In this document: positions 42,901-54,437 of the stretch, in pieces
Numbering within the stretch: the stretch's first letter is position 1
How the letters are laid out: every line of letters starts with the position of its first letter
Source of the DNA: Entoloma clypeatum
Taxonomy: Eukaryota; Basidiomycota; Agaricomycetes; Agaricales; Entolomataceae
DNA: 64,000 bases
Direction of reading: 5' to 3'
Assembly (NCBI GenBank): GCA_963565915.1
Contig: OY751492.1
Coordinates: forward strand, 4,154,001 to 4,218,000
Translations under genes and position numbers: made by a program
The notes under the pieces: model-generated
Database searches by the model: none
What the model saw: the letters and a program-made list of their open reading frames with translations, nothing else
Told to the model about the DNA's origin: nothing

Positions 42901-45900
42901 ATGCCGCCTACCCAGACCCGCATATCCTTGAGCGCTCAACCTGGTGCCTCTTCTGAACCTGGACTCAATGGGTTCGACCCGACTCGCCCCAGGCCTCCTC
43001 CCTCTTCCTTCCAATCCCACAGGACCATAAGCGTCAATACCACAGTCGGACCGGATGAAACCCCGCTGCACGGCGCACCAACTCGATGGTGGGGTGGGAG
43101 AAGATCCAATTTAGTTGGGTCCCGGCCGTGGAGAGACCTCCCGCTACGGAAGCAGACGATCCCAGAGGAACATACGGAGGGATGGGAACATACGAAGCTG
43201 GTATGTTGCGAACTTCAATCACTATGATTCTTCTGTGTTGCTGACTTGAGCCTATCTACCTCAAAGCGTGTCGAGAAAGCCTTGGGATCCGTCCTTGGGA
43301 CCACTGTTGATGTTATGCACGAGACGCTGACGGTCGCCGCTGATGTTCTACAACTCGCACCGATACCAGGCCTCGCCACTGCTGCGAAAGCGTTGATCAG
43401 CATCTGGGATGCCGTTCAGAAGGTCGATGTACGTGTTTCTCAAATGTCGTCTTGGTGATGATTCTTACGGGATATTTTTATAGATTAACCGTTTAGCGTG
43501 TCTGCGCCTGACGAATAGATGCGCGGATATCCTTCTTTCCGTAAGGCAGGAGATCAAGCACGCAGGAGATTCAGTTAGTAAAGAGCTCGGGGCTCCGCTC
43601 GACAAACTCATAGAGTACGCGTACTTCCTCATCCGCCAAGTCGAACCACGCTAATCATCGCCCCTGTCAGGACTTTTAATTCCGTCCATGCGTTTTTACG
43701 AAAGCATACTGAACTACCCTTTCTCAAACGGTACCTCAATCGCGACGACATCCTTCAGGAACTCAGAGCGTGCGACACAAGCCTCAGCGAATCTCTCGGC
43801 ATGTTTGGTCTCTCGATTCAAATACGCATCCTTCGTCAGCTGCAGGATACAGTCCACAAGAAAGCCAAGACGCAGCTGCCTCTCGACATTACTAGAACAA
43901 GGACAAGGGCGGCTTCCATTCATACGGCAACGAATCGCCCTGCCTATGTGGTTCCCGAGCTGCGCACGCTCCACGAGATACAAAACACACACGATACCGC
44001 AAAAGATCTGGACGATCTCCGCGGACTCATGCGTGCTGCTCTTGCAGCCAGCAGCGACGTTGAGATGCTCAGCGTATTTCAGATCAAGCGAGAGGAGATG
44101 CCGGAGGCTATCAAGACGCTGCAGCGAGCTCTGGAGACCGTCCTAGAAGAGGAAGGGGAAGAAGTCGCTGGACAAGAGAAAGTCGAGGAAGCAAAGAAGC
44201 GGAGGAAGAAGAAGAGGGAGACTTGGAGGAGCGTGGAGAGCGAAACTGGAGAGAGCGGAAAGGATACGCTCCATCGCGAGTTTATCGAGGGTGGAATCGA
44301 CGCTTTGAAGAGATTGAGTCTTTCGAGAGGCGTGGAGACGACGCTTCCTAGCTGGACAATCACTCGGTGCGTGCAGTCCATTTCATTTCATTTTTTTCGT
44401 GCCACGTTCAACTCTTGCGAAAAATGCACAGGTATGAAGTCGATCGTAAAGAGAAAATAGGCATCGGTTTCTTCTCCGATGTATATAAAGGGACCTGGCA
44501 AGGACGAACCGTCGCCATGAAGGTCTTGGCCGAAACCACTCCGCGGAAACTCTTCCAAAACGAGACGGCGATTTGGAAGAAGCTACGGCATGAGAACGTT
44601 CTGGAACTTTATGGTGCGAGCAGTGCCAGTGGAGATCCGCCTTGGTTTTTCGTCAGCCCGTACCAAGCGAACGGGAGCTTGGTCGAATTCTTGAAACGTA
44701 CTAGGGTTGCTGCCAATGGACCGCAGACCGGAATTGAAGGGGGTGTGGGTGGTGGGCCTGCCCCGCTGGATCTCTTCCGCCTTATGTTGGAGGTAGCGCG
44801 AGGCATGCAATATCTGCACTCGAATCAAGTCTTACATGGGGATCTGAAGGTATGCGACTTACTTACTTGCGGAGTCTTATCTCACCTTGTGACAGGCCGC
44901 GAATGTCCTTGTAGACGACAAGCTGCGGTGCGTCATTTCGGATTTTGGACAGAGCGAGATGAAGCAAGAGGTGTATCGAACCAGTGGGACGCCTTTACCT
45001 CGTCAGTTTATGTTTATTGAGTCACGTACGGCCGCTCGGTTCAATCTCTGACCGACAATTCGCAGATGGAACGCTGCGTTGGCAGGCGCCGGAAGTTATG
45101 TTCGGTTCCAGCGAGTTGACGCATCAGATGGACGTCTATTCCTACGCCATTCTCTGCGTCGAAATCCTGGCTATGGGACGGATGCCTTGGCCTCTTTCGT
45201 CTGATGAGGCTGTAAGGCACTTTGTGTTAGGTAAATTGCCAATTCCAATTCGAGGTCTCTTCGATCTCCCATGGCTGACGCATGATTTAGACAAAAATGA
45301 GCGGCCCAATCTACCAAGCTCGAAGTTCACTACGGCTTTGCTCCGCGAGCTTCTTGGGTTATGCTGGCATCGTGATCCGACGGTCCGACCTACGTTTGAG
45401 AGTATTGTAGAGGATATAGACGCCATCCGTACCGGTCCTTCATCTGACAAGAAAACACAGCCTTCTTTGAGTTCCGCTCATAAAGGTAGGTGTCGTCCTT
45501 GGGTCTGTCTTTCCATTGCTCTTACCAAAACTCTCGACTTTTGACTCAGATTCACGACCTGTGGACCGGGACTCGATTGAAAGATCTCCCGCATCGAGGA
45601 GGGAGAAGGTCTTGCATCAGCCAGTTACGTCTCGGCCACGTCGGAGGGAATCGTTGTTACCCGATGATTTGAGCCTCCACGACGATGCCGGACGTAATAT
45701 CAAGGGTATAGAAGACGCGTTCCCTCAGTCCATGTCACCGAAGCCGATTGACGAGAAGGCTGTACTGCTTAGTATGGAGAGAAGATATCGTCTGATCTTG
45801 AGTCGTCGGCATCCATTTCATGCTTCGCGTTCGTTATCCTGTGTCTCTCCTACATCCTTTCTTTTTCTTGCTCATAGTCGTCGTCGTCCTTTTTTTTTTT

Positions 45901-46861
45901 TAGTTACCCTTCCCCTTTGGGACCCCTCTCCGGTTGCTCTGGGTGCTGTGGGCTACCTTATGAAACCTGATGGTTGCTTTGTGACGCTTTTGAATGCGTT
46001 CTCTCCGGAAGAAGCACTGCATGAGGCGGCTAGGAACTTGCCTTCGTTGCACGGTTATGGGACGGTCACGACGACAAATCAGCGACACGATAAGAGGAAT
46101 GCATTCCAGCGGACTGTAGATGCCACAGTCAGGTTTCTTGCAGGGAAAAGAGAGGGGGGTATCTCGTGCGTAGAGTTCTCTCGTTCCCCAATTGGACGGT
46201 TCGCTTACTTTGTCATCTACGCGTCTAGGAAACGTGTAGCTAGGAAATACCCGTTTCCTCTGCGCGCTGGGTACGAGAAGGCCTATTTGTGTACAGAAAC
46301 GACTGTTTACAGTTGTATGCAACCTTTGGCGGTGCCGATGAAGTGGTTTCAGCTCAATGTGGATGCGATTATGAAGATCTATGGGTCCTTACATCAAATC
46401 CAGAAAGAAGACCTTTTCTTAGGTGCGGTGTAGCATCCTCATGATGCGCATTTTTGTTGTTTCCTAGTGGCTTACTTTGTACGATGTTTTTATATAGTTA
46501 CTGGCACCCTCGATACCCCCGCCTATGCTCTCTTCGTCAGTCATAACCACCCAAACGGTCAGGTATGTTGTATCAATCACCCCATTCATTCGCTGCTTCG
46601 CGATAACTTGAACTGTTTTGTCAAATGCAGGGCCGTTTCAACGTCTTTTCCGTGCCGAGAAGCGAGGAGCCTTGGGGGACCTTCGTGACCGATGCTGTCG
46701 TCCCCCAGGAATACAGTCGTCCTTTGTTTGATGAATCTCCTTTTGCGACGCCGCTTTCTGCGTGCAAAATCTCGAGTCATCGTGAGGGTGGCTCGTGGAA
46801 TACTGTTTTTGTTGCTAGACTGCGATTTAAACCTGATGCTGTGGATCCTACTGAGTTGTAG
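42901..46861 (+). CDS. HeLo/MLKL-like domain + TKL-type protein kinase + C-terminal unknown domain, 1088 residues
   Basis: Host gene, 12 exons: 42901-43200, 43267-43428, 43484-43614, 43671-44366, 44432-44849, 44896-45001, 45066-45230, 45291-45485, 45550-45828, 45904-46422, 46498-46562, 46631-46861. All introns are GT-AG (46-75 bp); joined exons give 3267 nt, ending TAG. Residues 1-100 are Pro/Ser rich. Residues 101 to about 280 are helical (VLGTTVDVMHETLTVAADVL, then IPGLATAAKALISIWDAV), matching the MLKL N-terminal/HeLo-like helical bundle seen in basidiomycete proteins. A basic KKRRKKKR run lies near 375. Kinase about 430-715: glycine loop GIGFFSDVYKG, Lys460 (VAMK), HGDLKAAN with Asp567, DFG Asp585, APE near 613. 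All catalytic residues are present. From about 818 a C-terminal domain begins LTLPLWDPSPVALGAVGYL, unknown to me. A role in regulated cell death or heterokaryon/self recognition is inferred from the MLKL-type design, not shown. Confidence 0.85.
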
Positions 46862-47050
46862 ATGATGACGGTCGTTTGTTTAGGGATACATACAATACTT
46901 TTCCTATTAGTCATACAGTAATTGATCGGTCATGTGTACATCCAAATCAAGATTGTCGATATCCCACCCTTCTTCCAGTCTCATACCAAGACCCTCACAT
47001 GCGTGAGGGTCTTGTAACAAAGTCCATCATTTGGCAGGGCAGTGTATTAT

Positions 47051-47479
47051 TAGTGTTTAAAAGTCACATTAAGTCAAGTTAATGGCCTTAAAATATATTA
47101 ACTTAACTTAACTGAGTTAACAATTCTTTCAACCACCCCTAACTTTAACTTAACTTTGGTTATTTCCAGTTAAACTTAAAGAAATTTTACTTCTGAAAAT
47201 TAACTTGACTTGAACTTTAATTGCAGTTAGACAAATTAACCAGTCAATTCCCTTAACTTTACTGTAATTGCCTGTTTTTAGTGGTTTTTAGTACTATTTT
47301 ACTGACTTGAAGCCTTGGAATCTTAACCTGAAATAACTCAGTTAATTCCAGTCAGCAAGTTAAGTAAGGTTAATTTGCTCAAATTTCCTTAACCTTGACC
47401 AAAAAGTTAAGTTAATTAGAGTGAAGTTAGGTTAAGTTATTCTTAACTGTGAGTTAAGTAATGTGACTTCAAAACACTA
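47051..47479. mobile_element. hAT-F: 429-bp hAT MITE with perfect 8-bp TSD
   Basis: Starts TAGTGTTTAAAAGTCACATT and ends GTGACTTCAAAACACTA. The TSD TGTATTAT is identical at 47043-47050 and 47480-47487. The interior is packed with TTAAGTTAA/TTAACTTAA words, unlike the GGTCC-rich hAT-B/C/D group, so this is a second hAT MITE family. It lies 190 bp past the kinase gene stop. Confidence 0.9.
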
Positions 47480-47487
47480 TGTATTAT

Positions 47488-48729
47488 ACAAATAACATGC
47501 TGTTGCTAGTGGATCAGTGTGACATTAGAAAGCAGAATACCATTGATGATGGATCAACTGATACACCGGACACCAAATGTGCATATATTTTTGACTGCTT
47601 CAATGCATTGACGTGCCCAATTTCTGTTCAATGGACGTCTTTGGTTTACAGGAACGACACACCATTGATGGGTGTGAGGAGTGTGACCGTGATGGCAGGT
47701 ACTTGGCGGACGGCGCATCAATGTTGTGACTGATGTAAATTTAATGATGGCGTGGATACCAGCAAGCAAAGTATCAAATTATTGATCGGCTTTGAGACAA
47801 TGTCTTCAAATGCTCCCCCCAATTTGAATGCCAGTTGTATCAGCTCTCCCTTTGAATTCTGACAATCTAATTATATCAGTGTGTAGCTATCACTTAGAGC
47901 TTCATTTTTCATGTCACAAGTATAATAATCCAGGTAGGTGACAAAGCACTGGAAGGGAAATAGTGCTCAAAAATACACTGCCTCGTTAAATTCAGTACCT
48001 TGGTATAAGCCCCTCACACGTTCCGTGGGAGGGTGCTTATGTGAGCCTACCCTTCTTCAATGAATCAGACTATCTGGGAGCCAGGAATGGTACTTGAGAA
48101 ATATTCATACCAGTGTTATAGACACTGGATAATATGAACAGATTGTAGAATAGGATCAGTCGAAAATTGTAAAACACGGGAAACACCAGTCATCTGTACA
48201 CCAAGGGGGGGGGGGCGGAACATGACTGAGAGACAGGGAACAAACACTCCCCCCCCCAACCTGCCTAATATGGTATGTGGTACTCACAAACATATATTTT
48301 TCCAAGAAAAACAATAAAAAATACTGTATATGTGATCCTCGCAAGTAGCACACTATGTCATAGCCTCGCAAATCTCCCCCCTTGAATACACAAGATGCAG
48401 CTTGTTGGTGACATGGCACCCTGTGCTGGTGATGAGTGGCACATCAAAGTTGGCATGGCAACAGAGGAGTGGAGCATGTGGCCCAGCGTGAGTGTGCTGA
48501 GACACTGTTGGTTACCTAAGCAAGCTGGATCGGTGATATGGCACCTGTGCTGCGAGAGAACGAGTGTACACAGCTTGTCTGGCCTCAACAAGAACCATGT
48601 ACTACCAAATTAGGCTATTATGTCATCAATTTCGGGGTGTTGAACTTTTTTATTTCCAGGTTGGGACCCCCCGCCCTCCCCACCACCCCATGTGCAGGAT
48701 TCGGGTCCTGCCCCCCTTGCTGTACACCC
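47488..48729. other. Intergenic region, no supported gene
   Basis: Only short ORFs without motifs. A G10 run near 48207 and a C9 run near 48250 are inverted and could pair. No repeat shared with the rest of the window was seen. Confidence 0.5.
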
Positions 48730-49040
48730 TAGTGTTTCAAAGTCAAGTCAAGTTAAGTTAATTGGTCCAAAATGCCTTAACTTGACTTTAACTGCATCAG
48801 AAAAAGGTCAAAATACTTAAATGGGACTTAAACAAACTTAAAGAAAAAGTTAAGTGGTTTAAGGTGTTTAAGCTAAGTCAGCATCTTAAAACTACTTAAA
48901 ATCATGTTTTTCCTCAGATTTTCTAGTGGTAATTTAAGTGTGTTTAAGAATGTATAAGTACTCTTAAGTCATTATTTCTATACATGTCTTGAGCTGTCTT
49001 ACAGAGTTTGGACAACCCTTAAACATACTTAAAACCTGTG
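48730..49040. mobile_element. One-ended hAT fragment of the TTAAGT family
   Basis: TAGTGTTTCAAAGTCAAGTC followed by TTAAGTTAATTGG, CTTAAACAAACTTAAAG and similar words, as in hAT-F. The other end and the TSD partner of GTACACCC were not found, so it is truncated. Confidence 0.5.
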
Positions 49041-49059
49041 GGAATTGATGGTTGAATTT

Positions 49060-49396
49060 CCAGATTATTCTGACTTGATGTTATATCCATCTCTGAATCT
49101 CCAATCCACTCCGATCGTCCTCCGACATTCTGGACATCTGTTACCTCCGCATCTCCACACATTGCCATCGTGCATTTCATATTCATATTCCCATTTACTT
49201 ATGCACCACCTTTTCCACATGGTCCGCTAACTGACATCTCCGATGTTCGTTACAGTTGCTGGAAACTTATGCCACAACTCCGGACCTACTCCGACCATCT
49301 CCGTAAAGTAATCACATTTAGATATTTAAGCTCGTACCATACCTGTAGTTCCTCAGTTCAAATATCAACAAAGTTCACTCCTCTACTCTCGTTTCA
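49060..49396 (+). repeat. Gypsy-2-like LTR remnant
   Basis: Contains CTCCGATCGTCCTCCGACATT, ACTCCGACC and TCTCCGTAAAG words, and ACCTGTAGTTCCTCAGTTCAAATATCA, close to ACCTGTCGTAGAACCTCAGTTCAAATATCA of the Gypsy-2 LTR. Ends not defined. Confidence 0.45.
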
Positions 49397-49560
49397 TGCC
49401 AGAGATTCTTGCCATGGTACAATATGCTGACGACATCATCATCTATTGCTCTTCCTCCATCGTTACCCTTTCTCAAACCCTCAAAGTTGGACTCTCCATC
49501 AGTCAAATCAAATTTGCCATTCAGACTGATTTAAACCAAATTTGGCAAGATCAAACCTAA
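49397..49560 (+). pseudogene. Reverse transcriptase fragment (YADD box)
   Basis: A 54-residue frame with VQYADDIIIYCSSS, the catalytic box of a non-LTR reverse transcriptase, followed by a helical stretch ending at TAA. It is unlike LINE-1 (FVDD), so a different LINE family. Confidence 0.5.
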
Positions 49561-49679
49561 AATAGGCCTGAGAAAAGCCACTCTCATGCAACCCGCTTTT
49601 CACTGGGGTTGAATCTAAGGCCTGTCTATAGTAATTCAGATGGGGTAGAGAAGTATTAAATAGGGGATAAAATGTAAAA

Positions 49680-49840
49680 ATGATTCATGGAGGCCAATGG
49701 GCACAAAGGGAGCCATTGGGCACAAGACACGGCCCTTGGACGTGAGAGAAGGTGGTTGGGCATGAAGGAATGGCTGTTGGATGTGAGGAAAGGTGGTTGG
49801 GCATGAGGGGCGTGAGGGATGGCCATTGGACATGAGAGAC
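49680..49840. repeat. Minisatellite (GTTGGGCATGAG type)
   Basis: Units such as GGTTGGGCATGAGGGGCG and GGCCATTGGGCACAAG. hAT-E inserted into or borders it (TGAGAGAC at 49833-49840 would be its target site). Confidence 0.55.
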
Positions 49841-49904
49841 TAGTGTTCAAAGGTTCAGTCTACGTAGACCTGAACCGGACTGAACTGAACTGAAAAATAG
49901 ACCA

Positions 49905-50568
49905 TGGCTTAAGGATGTGGGTCACTCCCAATCCCTCACAGCTCAAATGGTCTGCGGCCTCACCAGCCACACCCCAATTGGCCACTATAGACATAGGTTC
50001 AATATTGGTGACAAGAATGAACAATGCGACTGTGGATCGGGGTCCGTTGAGGACTTCGCCCACGTATTCTACAAATGTCTGCACCACCCCACCAGGCCCC
50101 CAGACATGCCCACCTTCTCGAGGAACACTCCCATATGGGACATCTTTGGGAAATTCATTATGGACAACCCAGGGGCCTTTGCCTTTAGGGAACGTCCAAC
50201 GCCCAACACAACTGTTGGCGGTAGTTGCGTGGTAGCGCGCTGGGTACAAAGGGGTGCAGCTCCCTCTGGCAAGTGAACACGATCAAAGGGTAAGAACCGC
50301 ACAGGCGCTTCTTTGGTGGGTAGGGCGCAGACACCCCCAGCACCGCCAACAGCCAGCCTCACAAGGTTGGAGTGCTCTTGTATCGCGCGGCCAAATATTT
50401 GGGTGCACATTCTAACATGTTTGTTTATAACAGACTCCCCCGTCCTGGCGCGAGGACTTTGTGCCGCTTGTTCTTCATGTGTACGTAGATCCTCGGATAG
50501 ATGTAGTTTACTCTATGTCAAGCGGACTGTACCCTTAGTATACCGCTATACAAATTGTTGACCCACAA
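49905..50568 (+). mobile_element. LINE-2a: 5'-truncated LINE fragment with 12-bp target duplication
   Basis: The flanks AAAAATAGACCA occur at 49893-49904 and 50569-50580; the empty site survives in hAT-C near 10416. The insert reads MVCGLTSHTPIGHYRHRFNIG, then CDCGSGSVEDFAHVFYKC, a CCHC-type cluster found at the C-terminus of fungal LINE ORF2 proteins. It is followed by a 3' UTR and a short A run. Confidence 0.8.
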
Positions 50569-51643
50569 AAAAATAGACCATGTTGGACTGAACTGCAGTC
50601 TAAGGTCTATACCTTTTAGAAAATTTAGACTGCAGTTCAGTCTAGATTTTTTTTTTTTGACTTAGACCGCAAAAAGACTGGTCTTTTTGTTCCTTGGAAT
50701 ACACCTCCAACCCCCCCCCTAATATTCCACAATTTCTGGAGATTTTTCAGTAATCTGCATAATATTCTAGATATTTATAGTCCAATTTCATAGGTCCAAG
50801 GCTTGTTTTGAAGCTACAACTGAGTGGAATACATTTCTAGCTTGTATGTAAACTCTTGCTCAGAGTTACAAAGGTTAAGAATTGAGTGAAACATGGTGCA
50901 AACATAGCTAAAACATATGATTACAGTGTTATTTTTTTGTATCTGTGTTTACAGTGCTATTTTTGTTGTATCTGTAGTGTTATTTTTGTTATGTCTGCAT
51001 GGTTGGATGCGTTGATTTGACGTGGGATGCCGTGCGACATGTGCACATCAAACATGTCAAATTCATGTAAACAAATTTCCAAAAACATCGCACATCTGCT
51101 TATCATGTCTACACAGTAATAAGTAAGTGTTTCTACTATATCCATTTGGTAGGGGAGCATTATATGTCACTCAATATGTATTTGTTTTATGAAATTTTGC
51201 CACAGATTGGAGCATATAGCGATGCGACACTTTACACCAAATAATAGTAAACAATGTGCAAAATGCATAGTGCAGGCATGCATGGTGTCTTCCTCATGAT
51301 CTAATAATAGTTTGAAGTGATAGAACTCATCAATACATATGTATTCACCTTCTGAAACACCTTGAGTAATTTTTAGATGTCTAGATAAGAGAGAAATAAT
51401 CAAAATGTGCAGATTTCAGTAAAAGTGTTGTATCTCCATAATAAATGCACCAAATTTAGAAAGCAAATGTGCTGTGAGGTCCCCCTGAATGAGGAGAATC
51501 CAAAGCTGAAACAAAAAGTTTTGGTCAAATTTTTGACCCATTTTGCTTATATTCACCTTATCAAGTCCTTGAATTGTATTTGAATGGTCTGAATAGGTGT
51601 ACATGCCATGTTTCAATATTATGTGTACAGTATATATAGACTA

Positions 51644-51860
51644 CAGCTAAACTCATAACAATAGGCGGGTCCCGAAAAAAGCATGTACAGGCGGCGTCAA
51701 AAACTTTTGATGTAGAAAGGGCCAGCATCAAGGGGTCTTGCACGGAACACTCTGTTTTCTGATCTGACTCTTGCCCAACCAGGAGCCAGGCAACTCTCAG
51801 CAATCACTTGATGCTATGCACTTTTTTTTCGCAACCTGCCTATTGTTATGAGTTTAGCTA
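51644..51860. mobile_element. 217-bp Tc1/mariner-like MITE
   Basis: CAGCTAAACTCATAACAATA and the inverse TATTGTTATGAGTTTAGCT(A), flanked by TA on each side (51642-51643 and 51861-51862). hAT-C shows the uninterrupted sequence (GACTAAAGTGGTTGTGG). No coding content. Confidence 0.75.
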
Positions 51861-52189
51861 TAAAGTTGTTGTGGAAAGAAGGAAGTAAGGAAAATCCTGT
51901 TTTTTGTGTTTGAGGAAACCCATGATGCACTTTTGCATCATGATTTTGACTATGTTTGGATGTATAATTTGGCTCTCTACTATACATAGTTCATGTATCT
52001 AACTGTATATATACTTCTTATAGGTTTATAAGTATCCCTACATAAATTAACAAGTAGATTTGAGGCCTGTGATGCCACGGTTTGGGCATTGAGAGCAAGT
52101 TTCAATGATGTGCATCGCTTGGCATTGACTGCTGAGTGTTCTTGGAAATCACCAAAACTCAAACCATAAATATAATGGCCAGTGAAACG

Positions 52190-52331
52190 GCCATTTCCAC
52201 ACTTTCTTTATCCCCCCTTCACTCCACCCAGCCACCACTTGCGTACAACAGCCGCCACTTGTGCCCAATAGCCCCCTCTCACCCCCTCTAGCACCCAACA
52301 GCCTAATTTCATGACCGACAGTCTCTTTTCA
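52190..52331. repeat. GCCCAA minisatellite remnant at right of hAT-E
   Basis: CCACTTGCGTACAACAGCC, GTGCCCAATAGCC, GCACCCAACAGCC units, decayed. Confidence 0.4.
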
Positions 52332-52603
52332 TACAGTGATCATATTTGAAAATAAATCCTTGTTATGCCTTGGTGTATATTCTATGAGATCATTTTTAAT
52401 TTGCACGGCAATCATACTGGCAGAAAAAATGTGGGTCAGATTTTTATTGACACCCCAGTTTGCTCCCAGAACATATTGTGAAGTAAATGTATAGTCACAT
52501 GACTTACTGGCCCTGCCCAACAGCTGACCCTCATGCCCAACACATCTCTCATCACCAATGGCCTCCTCTCGTCCCCAACGACCACCCCTCATGCCCAACA
52601 GCT

Positions 52604-52700
52604 AGTGTTTCAAGATTCAGTCCAATGGAACTGGAACCAGACCAGACCAAACCAAAAAATGATGAAATAGACTGAGACCATGGTCTCGGGATGAGAGCCT
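52604..52700. mobile_element. hAT end fragment
   Basis: TAGTGTTTCAAGATTCAGTC followed by GGAACCAGACCAGACC, as in the hAT-B family ends, then GAGACCATGGTCTC. It is bounded by an inverted CCCAACAGCTAG/CTAGCTGTTGGG. Only one end is present. Confidence 0.5.
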
Positions 52701-53125
52701 AGCTGTTGGGGATGACAGGCAGCTGCTGGGCACAAGTGGAGGTCATCCAGTGCAAGTGAAGGTTGTGTGGCACGAGGGGCAGCCGTTGGGCATGGGAGGC
52801 AGTCATTGGGGACAAGGGGGGGCCATTGGTGACCAGAGATGCCTGTTAGGCGTGAGTGGAGGCTGTCAGCAACAAGGGGCAGCCATGGGGCACAAGTGGA
52901 GGCTGTTGAGCATGAGGGGTGGTCATTGGGGACAAGGAGGGGCCATTGGGGACAAGGGGAGGCCGTCGGGGACGACAGGCTGCCATTGGGCATGAGTGAA
53001 GGTCATCGGGGGTGAGTGGAGATCATGGGGCATGAGGGGCAGCCATTGGGTGTGAGTGGAGGCTGCTAGGCAGGAAGGGCAGCCATTGGGGATGAGAGGT
53101 GAGGGCATTGGGGATGAGGGGCGAC
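52690..53125. repeat. Minisatellite (GTTGGGGACAAGGGG type), left of Gypsy-3
   Basis: About twenty units of 20-24 bp. The array continues at 59805 beyond Gypsy-3, so Gypsy-3 inserted inside it (TSD GCGAC). Confidence 0.7.
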
Positions 53126-53469
53126 TGTTGAGGCGACGCTAAGTCTGACGATGTCGCGAGCCCAAACTTCTGAACTTAGAGGAAAAATGTGGAAAGGTGA
53201 TGAAGGTGCTGTATTGCCAAGAGACCCAGCGGGAATCTCAAGAGAACAAGCTATTGAATACAAGTGAAAGTACGCTACTTATATATGTAAATACCATGAG
53301 GCTGCATTGAGGCAGCGTCATGCTGCGTGACTCCGGATCCTTCGCATCCTGCTGCGTGATAATGATAAGATGTTCTCATGTACGATATGATGTAGATAAG
53401 ATAAGATCGAGATAAGATAAGACTGAGATAAGATAAGATAAAGTAAAAAGTGAAAATACGATCATAACA
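53126..53469 (-). repeat. Gypsy-3 3' LTR (344 bp), GATA-site cluster
   Basis: Ends TGTTATGATCG...GCCTCAACA on the minus strand. On the plus strand about eight GATAAG words cluster at 53366-53447. A polypurine tract (AGAAAGGGGGTAA on the minus strand) abuts at 53470-53482. It is 30 bp longer than its partner, partly from an extra GATAAG unit and an insertion near 53250. Confidence 0.9.
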
Positions 53470-53480
53470 TTACCCCCTTT

Positions 53481-54413
53481 CTATATCTTGACTTCCAGGC
53501 GAGATATGATGTCGTCCGGGTTGTCTGTGAAATTCTCATATGGTTTAAATTCCAATCCTTCAAAGATGTTTGCTTGCAAGCACCGGGGTGTATTCGGGTT
53601 TGATTTAAAGAAGTCCTCCACCGCTTCCTTGCCATGTTCCAGGTGATCCTCGGGTTCCCACGTGTTGTGGTCCTGAGTCGGACCCTCCCATTGTACCAGA
53701 TACTCCAACTTCCCTCTCTTCATTCTTGAGTCAATAACTTTAGACACCTCATGTTCTTCTTCTCCGTTGATTACAATGGGGTTCGGCGCTCGCATCATTT
53801 GAGACTTATATATAGGTTCCTTGAATAATCAAACCCGCGATACATTAATTACCAGGTGAATTTTCCATGACTTTGGCAATTTAAGTTCCACAGCATGTGA
53901 CGAAATGATTTTGGTTATGGTATAGGGTCCAATCCATCGTTCGGCAAGTTTCTTTAAAGGTCAGTTCAACTTCAGGTCTTTAGTCGATAACCAAACTTTG
54001 TCGCCAACTTTGTAAACTGGTGCATCACCCCATTTCAGATTCACATACTGTTCCATCTCTTCTCATGCTTTTACTAGCACCACTTCTGCCTCCTCGTGTA
54101 TCTTCTTCATTCGCTCCACAAATTCTTTTGCTGGTTCTGATTTTTCTGCCCTCTGAGGTTCTACGCCCATCCTAGGGTTGAATCCATAATTTACATAGAA
54201 TGGCGAAAACTGAGTTGCTGTGTGTATCTTATTATTGTAGGTGAATTCCGCGCTTGCCATCCATTCGGGCCAATATGTTTGCCGATGGGAAATAAATGAT
54301 CTTAGATACTGTTCCAACTCCTGGTTGATTCGTTCCGTTTGTCCGTCTGTTTGTGGATGGTATGCCATTGATAATTTAGTTGTAATCCCCAGGATCTTGT
54401 TTAATTCTTTCAT
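53481..54413 (-). pseudogene. pol: Gypsy-3 integrase C-terminal part and chromodomain (broken)
   Basis: Minus strand. From 54413 it reads ILGITTKLSMAYHPQTDGQ and TERINQELEQYLRSF, containing the catalytic Glu region. It then stops at TGA 54062-54060 (VKA(R)EEMEQYVN), with further TGA codons near 53961 and 53836. The chromodomain at 53798-53481 has LEYLVQWEGPTQDHNTWEPEDH, then a non-conserved tail of about 45 residues. All stops match CGA positions. Confidence 0.85.
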
Positions 54414-54437
54414 AAAAGTTGCCGCGAATTGCGGTCC

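Larger units (their letters stand above)
49841..52331. mobile_element. hAT-E: diverged copy of the hAT-C type, with several insertions
   Basis: Starts TAGTGTTCAAAGGTTCAGTC like hAT-C. The segment 50573-51640 repeats the hAT-C left half in order (AGTCTAGATTTTTTT, then the core at 51000-51430). A LINE-2 fragment (49905-50568) and a MITE (51644-51860) are inserted in it. The right end was not found: after about 52200 it passes into minisatellite and the TIR element. Confidence 0.7.

Noticed and set aside
47488..47733. ORF of 84 residues after hAT-F
   Set aside because: It starts inside the hAT target site, has no motif and no repeat elsewhere in the window.
48200..48260. G and C runs as a quadruplex or hairpin element
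   Set aside because: Only one run on each strand, so no quadruplex. A weak hairpin without other support.
51561..51803. Minus-strand ORF of 80 residues
   Set aside because: It lies across the end of a MITE and has no motif.
52690..53125. CRISPR-like array
   Set aside because: Units are contiguous and diverged, with no constant repeat and unique spacer structure; the genome is eukaryotic.
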